Below are positions 11,798 through 21,595 of a stretch of 64,000 nt of DNA, piece after piece (the first letter of the stretch is position 1; every line of letters starts with the position of its first letter). A model generated the notes under the pieces. It was not told the DNA's origin, did not search any database, and saw nothing but the letters and a program-made list of their open reading frames with translations. The translations under genes were made by a program, and so were the position numbers. Source of the DNA: Mesodorylaimus sp. YZB2_4 (Eukaryota > Nematoda > Enoplea > Dorylaimida > Dorylaimidae); contig JASANH010000253.1 in assembly GCA_030248295.1 (NCBI GenBank), forward strand, positions 124,001-188,000. The letters run 5' to 3'.

Positions 11798-12653
11798 TGA
11801 GCTCGCCAATACGAGCTCTGATCGAGGCCATGAAGGAGGATCATTGAACATGTTCATCCAGTGATCATATACTTATCCGCATTTACCTTTCATCCTTTCC
11901 TCTTAACGCCTTACTGCATCCCATCATTTCCATTCTTTTCCTCTCGCGGGAGTGTCGCGACTCTCGCGATAATGACCTTTCCTTCATCTCATCGAATCAT
12001 CACATCACCTTTCAACACAGTAACCTTCTCGCGGCTCTTCCTGAAACAATCCAGTTTCCCACATGTACATTCTGGCGCACTCTCTGCTTCTAACCCAAAC
12101 AGATTTCTTTCCCTATCCACATTCCACTCTCTTCAGCTATTCTGTGCCTATTAGCTGTAGGATGATATTTTAGTGTGCAGTAAAAGACTGGCGAGACTCA
12201 GCTGCGTTCTCTCCAGTAAGGAATCATCGCTACACAAGCTTTTCATTTATGGATACACCAGCTCTGGGGCTTTTAAAAAAAAACTATGAATGAAAGTCAT
12301 AAGCCAAAAGATAAAATACTGTCTCACAATACATCTTGATTTCAAGCTCAGGAGGGGGACTTTTCGCCTGTGTGCAGCTTACAGAAGGAGATTCAAATTC
12401 TGCGATGAACGTCACCTGTGAAATGGTCGCAGCCTCGATGAGCTGTTGGAACAAGCTATTTTATACATTTTTCCTTGTAATCAGACGCATAATACATACA
12501 GTAGGTCGATGAGACCTGGTGAAAATTAGAAACTTCTTGTATCGCTGTATAATTTTATTTCAAACCGCAAACTTTTTAAACCATTTGAATTCAAGAACCT
12601 GCTTTTAACTCACTCCAACTCGGTCTTTATCATGACTAAAATTCGACGAAATA
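11798..12653. other. Probable LTR remnant and intergenic DNA
   Basis: After the envelope-like frame, a C/T-rich stretch (11860-12150) and a segment ending near 12230 could be the 3' LTR of the BEL/Pao element. I could not find a matching 5' LTR in the window, so this is only positional. From 12240 to 12653 there is AT-rich DNA, the 3' flank of the minus-strand GPCR. Confidence 0.3.
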
Positions 12654-13622
12654 TTATCCATTATTTTTCCCAGTTCTTACAGCTTGAATACTAGCAGCTG
12701 TTGTGTTGACACTGCTCACTTTCCATCCAATCAGTAATCGAGCGCAATTTCGAAATTTTTTGCTCCGTATCATTAAAGAAACACCTTCAACTGCAGAACT
12801 GGCATCTTTTAGGACAGCTCCAAAATTAATCAGTGCAAACATAAATTGGCCGATTGGGAGAGACAAACCAATATTGAGTAATATCTCGGCCAGGATGCCA
12901 GTGAGTGAGTAAAGGATGGTCATTAATTGTATAGCCGGCATGACGGCTAGTTGCTGCTTCATGAAATGATCAGTCATATACGCTCCATCACCGCAGAATT
13001 TTTGGCGGTAGTGAAAACAGAAAAGCATAGCCGCATAGGCAGCTACGTTAAAGATGCAATAAAAAAGGTTTAAAGCTGCATAAATTGCCATAAAGGTTGG
13101 ATGCATTGCTTCTTGAAATTCTGTACATTCGATATTCTCATATAACGAGGCTGTTAGAAATCCTGCTATCTCCAAACCAGTAGTAAACAGAGCGCAACTG
13201 CACAGGATGCCAAGCGCGTACCATTTGCCCAGTTGCCTGTATCGATGAGGTAATGTTGTGCTGATCAAACGATCCACAGCCACGAAACAAGAAATTTTTG
13301 AGTGAAATGCGATGCCCCAGACTCCAATAACCCCATCCAAAAATAAACACCTCAGTCCAGCTCGCTGGCGCCCTGCCAAGCCCACTTGCAGTAAAACATT
13401 TTTGATGCCGCGGACAAAATAATGGGTGGCTACCATAAATGATCCCAGACCACCGCCTGCTATTAGCACAAAACAAGGTGTATGCAGTGATCTGCTTGCC
13501 ACAATCACGATCACTGTGATGCCACTGCTCACAATGCCAAGCAGGCTAAAAATGAGAAAACCAGCAGTGCTCACGATCAGCGTGACTCGACTGGGTTCCA
13601 CTAGGCCCGTTGTGTTATTCAT
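12654..13622 (-). CDS. Chemoreceptor-like GPCR (Srsx-type)
   Basis: A single-exon frame of 322 residues. Seven hydrophobic segments are visible, starting with a short N-terminus bearing an N-glycosylation site (NNTT). Conserved blocks fit the nematode Srsx-type rhodopsin-like receptors: an SLHTPCF loop, a Cys before helix 3 (GLRCLFLDG), and the DR motif in CFVAVDRLIS followed by P-RYRQ. Such receptors sit in the plasma membrane of sensory or neuronal cells; the ligand is unknown. ATG 13622 is preferred because the open frame upstream starts with TTG and an acceptor-like ACTTTCTAG ends five bases before the ATG, suggesting a 5' UTR intron or leader splicing. A decayed paralogue lies at 3330-3935. 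The Srsx label is from memory of the motif pattern. Confidence 0.75.
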   Translation of the reverse strand: MNNTTGLVEPSRVTLIVSTAGFLIFSLLGIVSSGITVIVIVASRSLHTPCFVLIAGGGLGSFMVATHYFVRGIKNVLLQVGLAGRQRAGLRCLFLDGVIGVWGIAFHSKISCFVAVDRLISTTLPHRYRQLGKWYALGILCSCALFTTGLEIAGFLTASLYENIECTEFQEAMHPTFMAIYAALNLFYCIFNVAAYAAMLFCFHYRQKFCGDGAYMTDHFMKQQLAVMPAIQLMTILYSLTGILAEILLNIGLSLPIGQFMFALINFGAVLKDASSAVEGVSLMIRSKKFRNCARLLIGWKVSSVNTTAASIQAVRTGKNNG

Positions 13623-16248
13623 AACTCCTAGAAAGTATAAAGTAATAATTATCGAAGACAAGATTCTCCAAAGTTTTCGAAGACAAGATTGCCAGTCTAT
13701 GACTCACTGACTCTGGCATACGTACTACCTTTGGATTCATATCTCTACAGTAGACACGAATATCAACAGTGCCACTCTGCACTACATATAAATTCTGTAT
13801 TTCTCATCCCTCAGTTTTTACAATAGAAACCGACCGCATCCTGCACCATATTAATCACATTAAACATATACCACTAACAACGACCCAGGGAGTTTCCTGA
13901 TCGTACGAACTTGGAAAAGATTTAAAAATATGCCCCATCTGAAGGTCAATACCTTTATCGGGAACAGTTATGGAACATTGCTACAGTAGTGCGGCACAGC
14001 CTCAGTAGACTTCAATTTTCCGGATGACAAGACTACGTAGGAGTAAGCAACTGTAGAGCGTGGTCTCATCAGGGATAAGCAAGGAAGGAAAATGAGTGGC
14101 CAACAGACTATAATGAGCTTTCTGATGAAGTCCATCGAAGCACAGAAAATAGTCCTTCTCTGGCGATGCGAATAAAACCATTGCCAGCTTTCCTTGGCAC
14201 TTGTCGGCCAAAATTTCAGTTGCTGCGAGCACATGTAAGAGGACGTGTAAGAGGGATAGTGAGTAAAATTGACTATCTGACAATCGACTCTGTGCTCTAT
14301 TGCAACATACAATAGAAAAGGCGGGTGTAAAAAATTCTGTAAAAGGTGAAAATTCTACAGTAGCATGCAACTGGGAGCCACGATCGTGCATTATGCGCTT
14401 TCAGCTAGCCGTAAGAAAGTGATTGTCAGAAGACCAAATTTTCTGGGTTTCTGAGCAAGGACTTTCTCGCAAATGGGAATTCGAAAGAGCAACAAAAAAT
14501 GTTATTTTCACCATTGTCCAATATTTTCCAAGTTTTTCATTTTTCCCGCCCACTGGAGCGGAGCCCATTCGGCTTTACTGGCAAAGCCTGCTAAGCAAGG
14601 CCGAGGGGAGCAGCCACGGGGTCTTTCCTTTGTGTTCACTATGTGTGTAGGAGCACGCCGACAGTAATCAGTCATAGATAGTGCAGTTTTTACAAACCGA
14701 CGTCTGCACCAGGGCTGATGATGAGATTTGATGAGGTTGCGATGGGATGAGGATAGCTGTGCGTTGACTGACCACCCCCAAGATGGTCTCACGAAAACCC
14801 AATGGGGCAGCCACGGAGTCTTTCCTGTCTTCACTCGCCTTGGGCTAGCCGACCACTTCAACACGGAAGCTTCTTAGTTGTCCAATACCGATCTTAACAG
14901 ACACTTGACGGAGCTGGCACGACAACAAAAAGTTCCCTCACGATCAGGTTCACTGTGTCTCAACAGATTTTTCGAATGCAGTGTTGGATAGGCGTCCCGA
15001 GTTTGATCGCCCAGTACCCGTAGTCTGGCCTGTCGCACCAAAATACTCACATGCAAATACAGTATATCAGATGTGTCCCCTTCCACCCCATACCGCTCGG
15101 AAATCGTAAAAGTGGTTCACAGATCACCTCCCTCGTCCTCATTATTGAAGCAAAGGGGTGGCCTCCCAAAAATGTCATTCTTATTTTACATTCTTATCAC
15201 CCCTTTTCGTTTCATCCTTGCGATTTACGCCAAGTAATTAAAATAACTTTACTGAAACGGGAAAGTATGTGACAGCATCTATCGTAGAATTGCCATAAAT
15301 TAAAAAATGGTGGTGGTGGTTTTGAGGGTGGGGCACCACCAATTTCCAAACCAATCACACAGCAGCATAGTACGAGAATCAGCAAACTGCTGGACACAGT
15401 ACTGTGTCCTCATTTACAAACTCATTTCCTAATGTTAAAAGAACAAAAATTAGTAAATAAAGAAGAAAATGACTCATTTTCACTCCTATACTCTGTTTCC
15501 ACTACAGTAGATGTTACATGTTACATAGACGAAAAAGATCCTAAGATCTCCTTCGTTTTTAGAGCATAAAGAAATATAAAGATTTATGTTAAGATGTTAA
15601 GATTTATTAAGATTTATTAATCGAATAGAACAGGATTAGCCAGGGATAAAATGTGCCAAAACAGAGCTGCCACTAAAAGGAAAGAGATTTCTCGCTTTAG
15701 GAAACTACAGATAATCTTTTAACTAGGTCACGCTAGCAGCGAGAGATGTTATAGCTGTTGAGACACAATCCAGAGCTTGTGCCTAGGGAGGTGCATGGGT
15801 ACAGTTGTCTTGCATTTGGGACCTGGGTTGACTAATTACATGTGCACACGAAAACGAGAGAGGAGGAAGAGTTCGGACATGCCTCGCACTCGTTTAATGG
15901 CCGCCAAGCACTCACAGAACATACACGAGGGAAATTAACGTCGAAAGGTCTTTGGTGGTTAAAATGAGGTTTATGGGGTAGGTATCTTGTTCCTGCCCCG
16001 CTACAGAAGACGCCTGTTTTACAAATGTGCGTCATAAGAACGGCAAGAAAACACTTATAGGAACAGAGGGTTGAATGGACACTCCACCACGCACCTGAAA
16101 TAAATGTCATGAAGCTTCAATAACAAAGAAAATGTGAGTCATGCAAGCTGTTGCTATATGAACTGTTCTTGCAGTTAGGGCATTTATTGTTGCGAGGAAC
16201 GGCCTGAGGAAACGGGAAAAGTGAATTGCTGCTTGGCAATGTCCGTAG

Positions 16249-16292
16249 CATGCCTCTACTCTGTATATTGCAATATACAGAGTCGAGGCATG
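16249..16292. repeat. Near-perfect 44-bp palindrome
   Basis: Arms beginning CATGCCTCTACTCTGTATAT are complementary around the central TGCA except for one position (A opposite C). It resembles the foldback cores at 3257 and 5198 but has no sequence in common with them. Confidence 0.8.
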
Positions 16293-17095
16293 GTCCGAAG
16301 CAGCGAAAAAGCAGCTAACTCATAAAAAAGTCAAAACCTAGCAGCTCATTTGAACTCGGTTGAGTGTAAAGCGCAGACCCTCCTTGCCCGAAGGAAGATC
16401 GTCCCCATGCTCTCACTGCGTACTGCTTCACATGCTGACCAAGGCAGCGTGTAATCGCACGTATGGGCGGAAAGTTGGATTTCCAGAAAATGTTAAAAGA
16501 GTCTTGGGGGCAACGATGAATTTTAGCGCTGTTGCTGTCGCGAGCTTCACGGATTTTGTTTGACCAATAAGAACTGTAAATTAGTCAAGACCCGCGTACA
16601 TCGTCCCGCCCGAATCTCCAGTTACCAGCAACGTGTTTGGAAAACGAGTCTTTCTTGATCTTTTAAAATAAGACAGAAAAAGAAGGCGTCAGTATTAAAA
16701 CAGCGCACTCATACACAGGAAAAAGATGCACTGGATCGCTACAGCGGGCGTAGCCTTGGTCTTTCGCTAATCGATCGAAATAAGTGATCTTTGATGATCG
16801 CCCCCCCCCCCCCGCGGTCCGATGTAGATCGAACAGGGGGGGGGGGCGCCAGAGACTTGGAAAAAAGAAAATAATACCCTACTGCCGCCTACCGAAGAAA
16901 CCCAGCTTATACCCCTCTTGGTTGGCCGGACAAGCTCGTCAGTCATTCTTGTCAATCTCTCCAACACCATCCTTCTTTCACTCATTGAACTTGCCTCCGA
17001 TCCGACAGTCATCTTAGTGAGCAGCGCCAAAGGCCAGACGTTTCATGGGCGGATCGGTTCGGCTCAATCAATCAAAAAGGTGGAACCGAAATTTT

Positions 17096-17113
17096 GGTTC
17101 GGTGCACCGAACC
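17096..17113. repeat. GGTTCGGTGCACCGAACC palindrome in GGTTCGG repeat field
   Basis: A perfect 18-bp palindrome lies among further GGTTCGG/CCGAACC units. Related CCGAAC-rich units recur about 550 bp downstream (17640-17700), so these may be the two ends of a roughly 650-bp non-autonomous element. No terminal repeats or target-site duplication could be fixed by eye. Confidence 0.5.
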
Positions 17114-18833
17114 AAAGTTGTTTCGGTTCCATGACACACCAAGCAGCTGATGTTGCGAAATCGTGGATCAATGAATATACATGAGCCTTTCCCCCGCGCT
17201 ACCAGCGCAAGGCTGTGTGTGGTATTGGGTACTCGGAGCACTTTTAAAATCAGCAACTTCCCGCTGGTTTTTTGGCGCCGAAAAGGAGAGCAGTGACCGA
17301 CTTTACAGTTACGGGCTCGGAAATATTTGGCGATTCCTGCCACATCAGTCCCTTTTGAGCAAATCTTTTCCTTGGCCTCGAGAATTCTGACTGATCGCAG
17401 ATCCATGATGAGTGCGCGAAAATTGGAGATGTCTTTTTTCTGTAAGAAGAATATCCGAGAGTGGTAACTGTTTCTCTGTTCTTATCTGATGCAAAAAATA
17501 GTACGATGTCATGATTTAGCTTAAAATATGGCTCGCTTTCATTTTTCTTTGTTGGTGATTTGCTATGAAGCATGCTTTGTGGAGGTAAAGTATCACAAAT
17601 GAGGGTCTTATCGTAAGTTGAGGCTTGAAAAAACTAGTGCTCCAAAACCGAAAAATTGAACCGAACTGAAAGGTAAAGAACCGAGAGCCGAACCAAACCT
17701 AGCTAGAACTGAAGCATGTGTAACCGACCCGGCCGTGACAGACGTTCCTCAGCTTCACCATCGGATCAGGATTTTGCTAGTGCAAAGCATGTTTTGTTAG
17801 TCACTTCATTTCGTTGCCATAGTCAAAACAATTCATTAGTTGAATTTCCAAGCAGTCGAGAATCGGGAAGGTCAGAGTACATGGCTGGTTGAAAATAGTT
17901 AGCACGGATACACCTCATCGTCAGGCAAGATCATTCGTACGTGAAGACTTCCAATATGCGAACTCCTTGGTGAATGTCAGATGAGCTGCAAGCCAACAAC
18001 TTAAGGATTGCTAGCGTAGCCAAGTATAAACTAAAAAATATTTTGGCCTCGACATAAATCCTGCACAACGGAAATCATTGTAAAACAAGTGATTCGCGAT
18101 AAAGCACATTCAAACAAAGAATACCCATTCCCATACCCATTATCAGCTGCCCCACCCCTCAGCAGTGACAATGGTGATTAAAAGAGTTAAAGATAGCCCT
18201 TTCGTGGAAGCTGATAAATCAAGAATCAATTCCTATAATTTTCAGCTTGGTATTTCAATCCTGAATAAAATAACTAAGTAAACTTCTGACAGCTCGTGAC
18301 CTTTGAAACAGGAAGCCATGCATAATATTTGAAATAAAATTTATGGCTTAATACACATATTGCCTGCAAGGGCTACATAAGATAAGCAATGCTGCAATGC
18401 TATGCAAGATGACGAAATTGAAAAGTGAACTGAATGACGATTGATTTGATCGAAGAGCTATACGTAATTATGAGAAACCATTGCAGGTGTTGTATTAATC
18501 GATCCGATCCAAAACTGTCTGAAAATTCTCCAAAAACGTCGAATACAAAATGAGGGCCATTGAAAGCACTTGAAGTGGTCCTGTCTAGGTATCTACCGGT
18601 CTAGCCTCTACCGGTTCACGGCTAAAGAAATATGTCCGAGGTAACTAGCTTTGCGCGTACAGAGGGTTACATATGCGTTTTGTCTCTCCTATGCGGATTT
18701 GTCGCCAGTTTTTGCAACAAATTCTGGATGGACTAATCAACGAGACGTGATTTGGTGTGTTATGAATTTTGAAGAGCTATTGTGTTCCCATCGGTGAGTT
18801 CACTGGTTTCTTGGCCTTTTTCTCGAACTGTAC

Positions 18834-19515
18834 ATGGGTTGCAAAAGGAAGAAGAAATTTCGGCAATGTTTTAATCTCAATCGCCCAATACCTTCTGGAG
18901 ACCGAGTGATAACAAGGCTTTCAGTTTCAGGTAAGTGCTAAACAAGGGCTTGGGCTCAGACTATATTCCACTTGCGATCAAAGGGCCTTGATGGAATGTA
19001 CGATTGGGAGATTACTGTCGGGAAATATCCAATATCTGAAAATGTGGGGTTTCAATTGAGAAGAACCGATGGAAGAATTGAGAATTACGTGAGATTCAGG
19101 TGGACCCACTATTCGACGGAGGTATGACTAGAATACGAATACAATAGGGACATTTATTGAGGCGTCATATCACATTCCAATTTGTTAGTTGCTGTACGAA
19201 GTGGGGCAAACTATGTACGGGTCAAAGCTGAATTCCATGAAAAGAATACGATTTGGTGGACAGAAAACTGCTTTAATTTTTGAATATCTTATTACAGCTG
19301 TTCGATGGTCGGCCAGCATTATCGTTCGATCCCAATTATGTACTTATAGAGAATCCAAATCATCTCAGTCGATCAGGCAAGGAGCCGCCAAGAGAAGATT
19401 TATCCAGCTCAAAAAGGCCAAATTTTTGAAAATTTGATAAATTCGAAACTGTTTGTTGTGCGTACTGGTTTGGAAGCCTTTGAAAACACAGATCAATCTA
19501 ATCGTGTGCAGGTAT
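18834..19515 (+). other. Possible unassigned multi-exon gene
   Basis: Several consecutive segments look like exons. ATG 18834 opens MGCKRKKKFRQCFN and ends SGDRVITRLSVS at a perfect donor (CAG/GTAAGT, 18930/18931). A second open block, 18955-19122, reads GLDGMYDWEITVGKYPI and ends YVRFRWTHYSTE at GAG/GTATGA. A third starts after TTTGTTAG at 19189. A fourth ends at CAG/GTATGA (19515). The phase between the first two blocks does not fit with the sites I can see, and three frames compete in the last. I cannot build a clean protein or name a family. Confidence 0.25.
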
Positions 19516-20795
19516 GAGTACTTTGTTGTTTCTGTATTGAATTTTTAGCTCAACTTGAAATTTGCAATCGCACTGCGTAGCTCATGTGTCGGACTTTTTC
19601 ATAAAAAGGAATCATCTTAGCTGGCTGTCTTCGTTTAAGCGAGGTTTACCTGTTGTGAATCTATATTAGCGATTAGAACATTAGTTCTGGTTCTAAAACG
19701 TACAAAGCATCGCTTCCGACCGGCCTTGCGCGCGGTCGCAATATTTTGGTTAGCCGTGGATACTGTAGCGGTAGATACCTATACCAGTAGAGAGCTAGAC
19801 AGTACCCTTAAAGTTTCAAATAGATAATCTTTCAGAAACTGCAGACATATTGAGTAGAGAAAAGCGTGAACAGCACGTAGTACTTTAAAACATATGCTAA
19901 CAGGAAAGAGGGGAAGCTGGGGAACCAACCAGCCGGGCGCCAGCAGAAGGAAGGTTTCTTGGAAAACGAGTTTATTTCGCCGATAAGGCGAGCAAATTCG
20001 CCAACTAATGTTCTACCACTCGCTAGAATCGCAATTTTCTTCACGGATGCTGAGATCATTCGTGCGTAGAGCTACTAGAATTTCGTTTTGGGTTGATTTC
20101 ACTCGGCAAGGTGTCTGCATGCGAAACACGATTCTGGGATTGCTCGACATCATAATCCACGATCCAAGTCCAGCAAACCTTCCAGTCTAGGACACTTTTA
20201 TGGTCTTCGAAATGGTTATTTATGTGTTTGCTGACAATGTCACGTAATTAGTTACAGTATGGGACTGGATGCACTGACCTAGTTACTACACGGAAAATAC
20301 GCAATACGCAAACTTGTATGCATAAATTTTGGAGTACGTTGCGTATTACGCAATACATATACGCAATGAAGAGACTTTGCTTACAGGCATACGAATTCAA
20401 ATCAAGTACATATTTTCACCAACCGTATTGCCTTTGTAAAGGTGTAATCGTGGAAATCGTTAATTTTCGCGTATCTGTGCAGGAAACTGTGCTTTGCGAA
20501 CTTTTCAGACAAACTTCTGGATAAGAATTATATCACTAAAATCTATTCAAAGTATTACGAGAATATTTGCTTTTAAATACAGATTGAAACTTCTCTATTT
20601 ATCTCTGATTTAGCGTTATAACGCCCCGGGAAAGTGTTTTCGATGCTGATATAAAGGCCGCTGTACCTGCAGATCATACTGCGCACAGCCGTCGCCGGTT
20701 ACAGTAAGCCAAACCTGAATAAACCTGTTTACATTTTTCTCCTTTCTGTCGCGTTACACATTCAATATAATTCGAATTTCCGAATTGTCACTGAA
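19516..20795. other. Intergenic, no supported gene
   Basis: AT-rich DNA. Repeated TACGCAATACGCAA-type phrases in both orientations at 20295-20370 suggest a small element. The last 150 bases would contain the promoter and 5' UTR of LAMTOR3. Confidence 0.4.
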
Positions 20796-21179
20796 ATGTT
20801 TTCGGTGGAATTAGTTCGCAAGCATATCAATGGGATAGTTCAGGGCGTGGATGGTCTTTATACTGTGATTATTACTGATCGCGATGGTGTGCCATTGTTG
20901 AAAACGTCCGTTGATCACGCGCCTGACATTTCTGTTCGTCCTCACATGTTGGCCATGCATGGACTGGCGTTGGAACAATCGGCCAAAATGGGTTTGGGCG
21001 AAGTGAAACACGTGGCTTGCGCGTATAACCAATATCAACTGGTACTGCTCAATTATGGCCCGCTGCTGGTCACATTGATCGGATCGTCCGAAGCGAACAC
21101 TGGCCTCATGATTGCTTTGCAAAATGAGCTGGAACCCATCGTTAGCCAGTTGCGCCAAGTCACAGTGGATGCACTGTAG
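20796..21179 (+). CDS. LAMTOR3: LAMTOR3 (MP1), Ragulator roadblock subunit
   Basis: A single-exon frame of 127 residues, close to the usual 124. It matches the family along its whole length: VDGLYTVIITDRDGVPLLK, the RP-- block, an LG--K segment, YNTYQ-like YNQYQLV, and SSEANTGLMIALQNELEPI near the end. LAMTOR3 is one of two roadblock-fold pairs in the Ragulator complex on the lysosomal surface, where it anchors Rag GTPases for mTORC1 activation and scaffolds MEK1-ERK. All conserved blocks are intact and the frame has no intron. ATG 20796 is the first in-frame ATG. An AATAAA lies 150 bases after the stop. It is an ordinary, host-type gene and a good marker that the contig is animal DNA. Confidence 0.93.
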   Translation: MFSVELVRKHINGIVQGVDGLYTVIITDRDGVPLLKTSVDHAPDISVRPHMLAMHGLALEQSAKMGLGEVKHVACAYNQYQLVLLNYGPLLVTLIGSSEANTGLMIALQNELEPIVSQLRQVTVDAL

Positions 21180-21332
21180 ATTTGTGATCACTTTGTGGTG
21201 ATTACGAAAGGACACACTCTTTCAAATGTATGGTCACTTTCTGTGGAATGTACATGGGTTTGGTGGACATCAGGTTTTGTTGGAAGTGGGTTTGGGTCTA
21301 ACAATAGTGTTTGAGGTGACTGACGAAGACTG

Positions 21333-21338
21333 AATAAA
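21333..21338 (+). terminator. Polyadenylation signal of LAMTOR3
   Basis: A canonical AATAAA occurs about 150 bases after the LAMTOR3 stop, followed by a T-rich stretch (ATTTTTATTTTTCATTG), a normal cleavage/polyadenylation context. Confidence 0.65.
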
Positions 21339-21595
21339 CTTGATATTCAATCAGATTTTTATTTTTCATTGTGGCAGATCGCTACACCATTTTCTTGCGA
21401 AATAAGTATATGACTACGGGGTGTGTGAACTGGGCTGGAAATAATTGGAATATGTAATGAAAACGTTAATACTTGGACGCTGAATGTTTGCCATGCTGCG
21501 CACTGTCATGCTGAGTTTGTCGTTATTTCTTTACAGTAAGCTGTAAATTTCAGGGTCGCCAGGTATAGGTCTTGGTCCTCCTTGCGGCTTGGACT

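Larger units (their letters stand above)
13623..18833. other. 5.2 kb without a supported gene
   Basis: Only short open frames occur, none with a recognisable domain. Visible structure: a repeated phrase (CACGG-GTCTTTCCT) near 14612 and 14813; a C-run and G-run facing each other at 16801-16846; palindromes at 16249 and 17096; and GGTTCGG/CCGAACC-type repeats around 17050-17115 and 17650-17700. These look like remnants of small transposons. Confidence 0.4.

Noticed and set aside
14002-14391. Overlapping minus frames of 114-129 residues, one opening with a hydrophobic segment (ATG 14135)
   Set aside because: Two frames compete, none has a domain or exon partner; not enough to call a secreted peptide.
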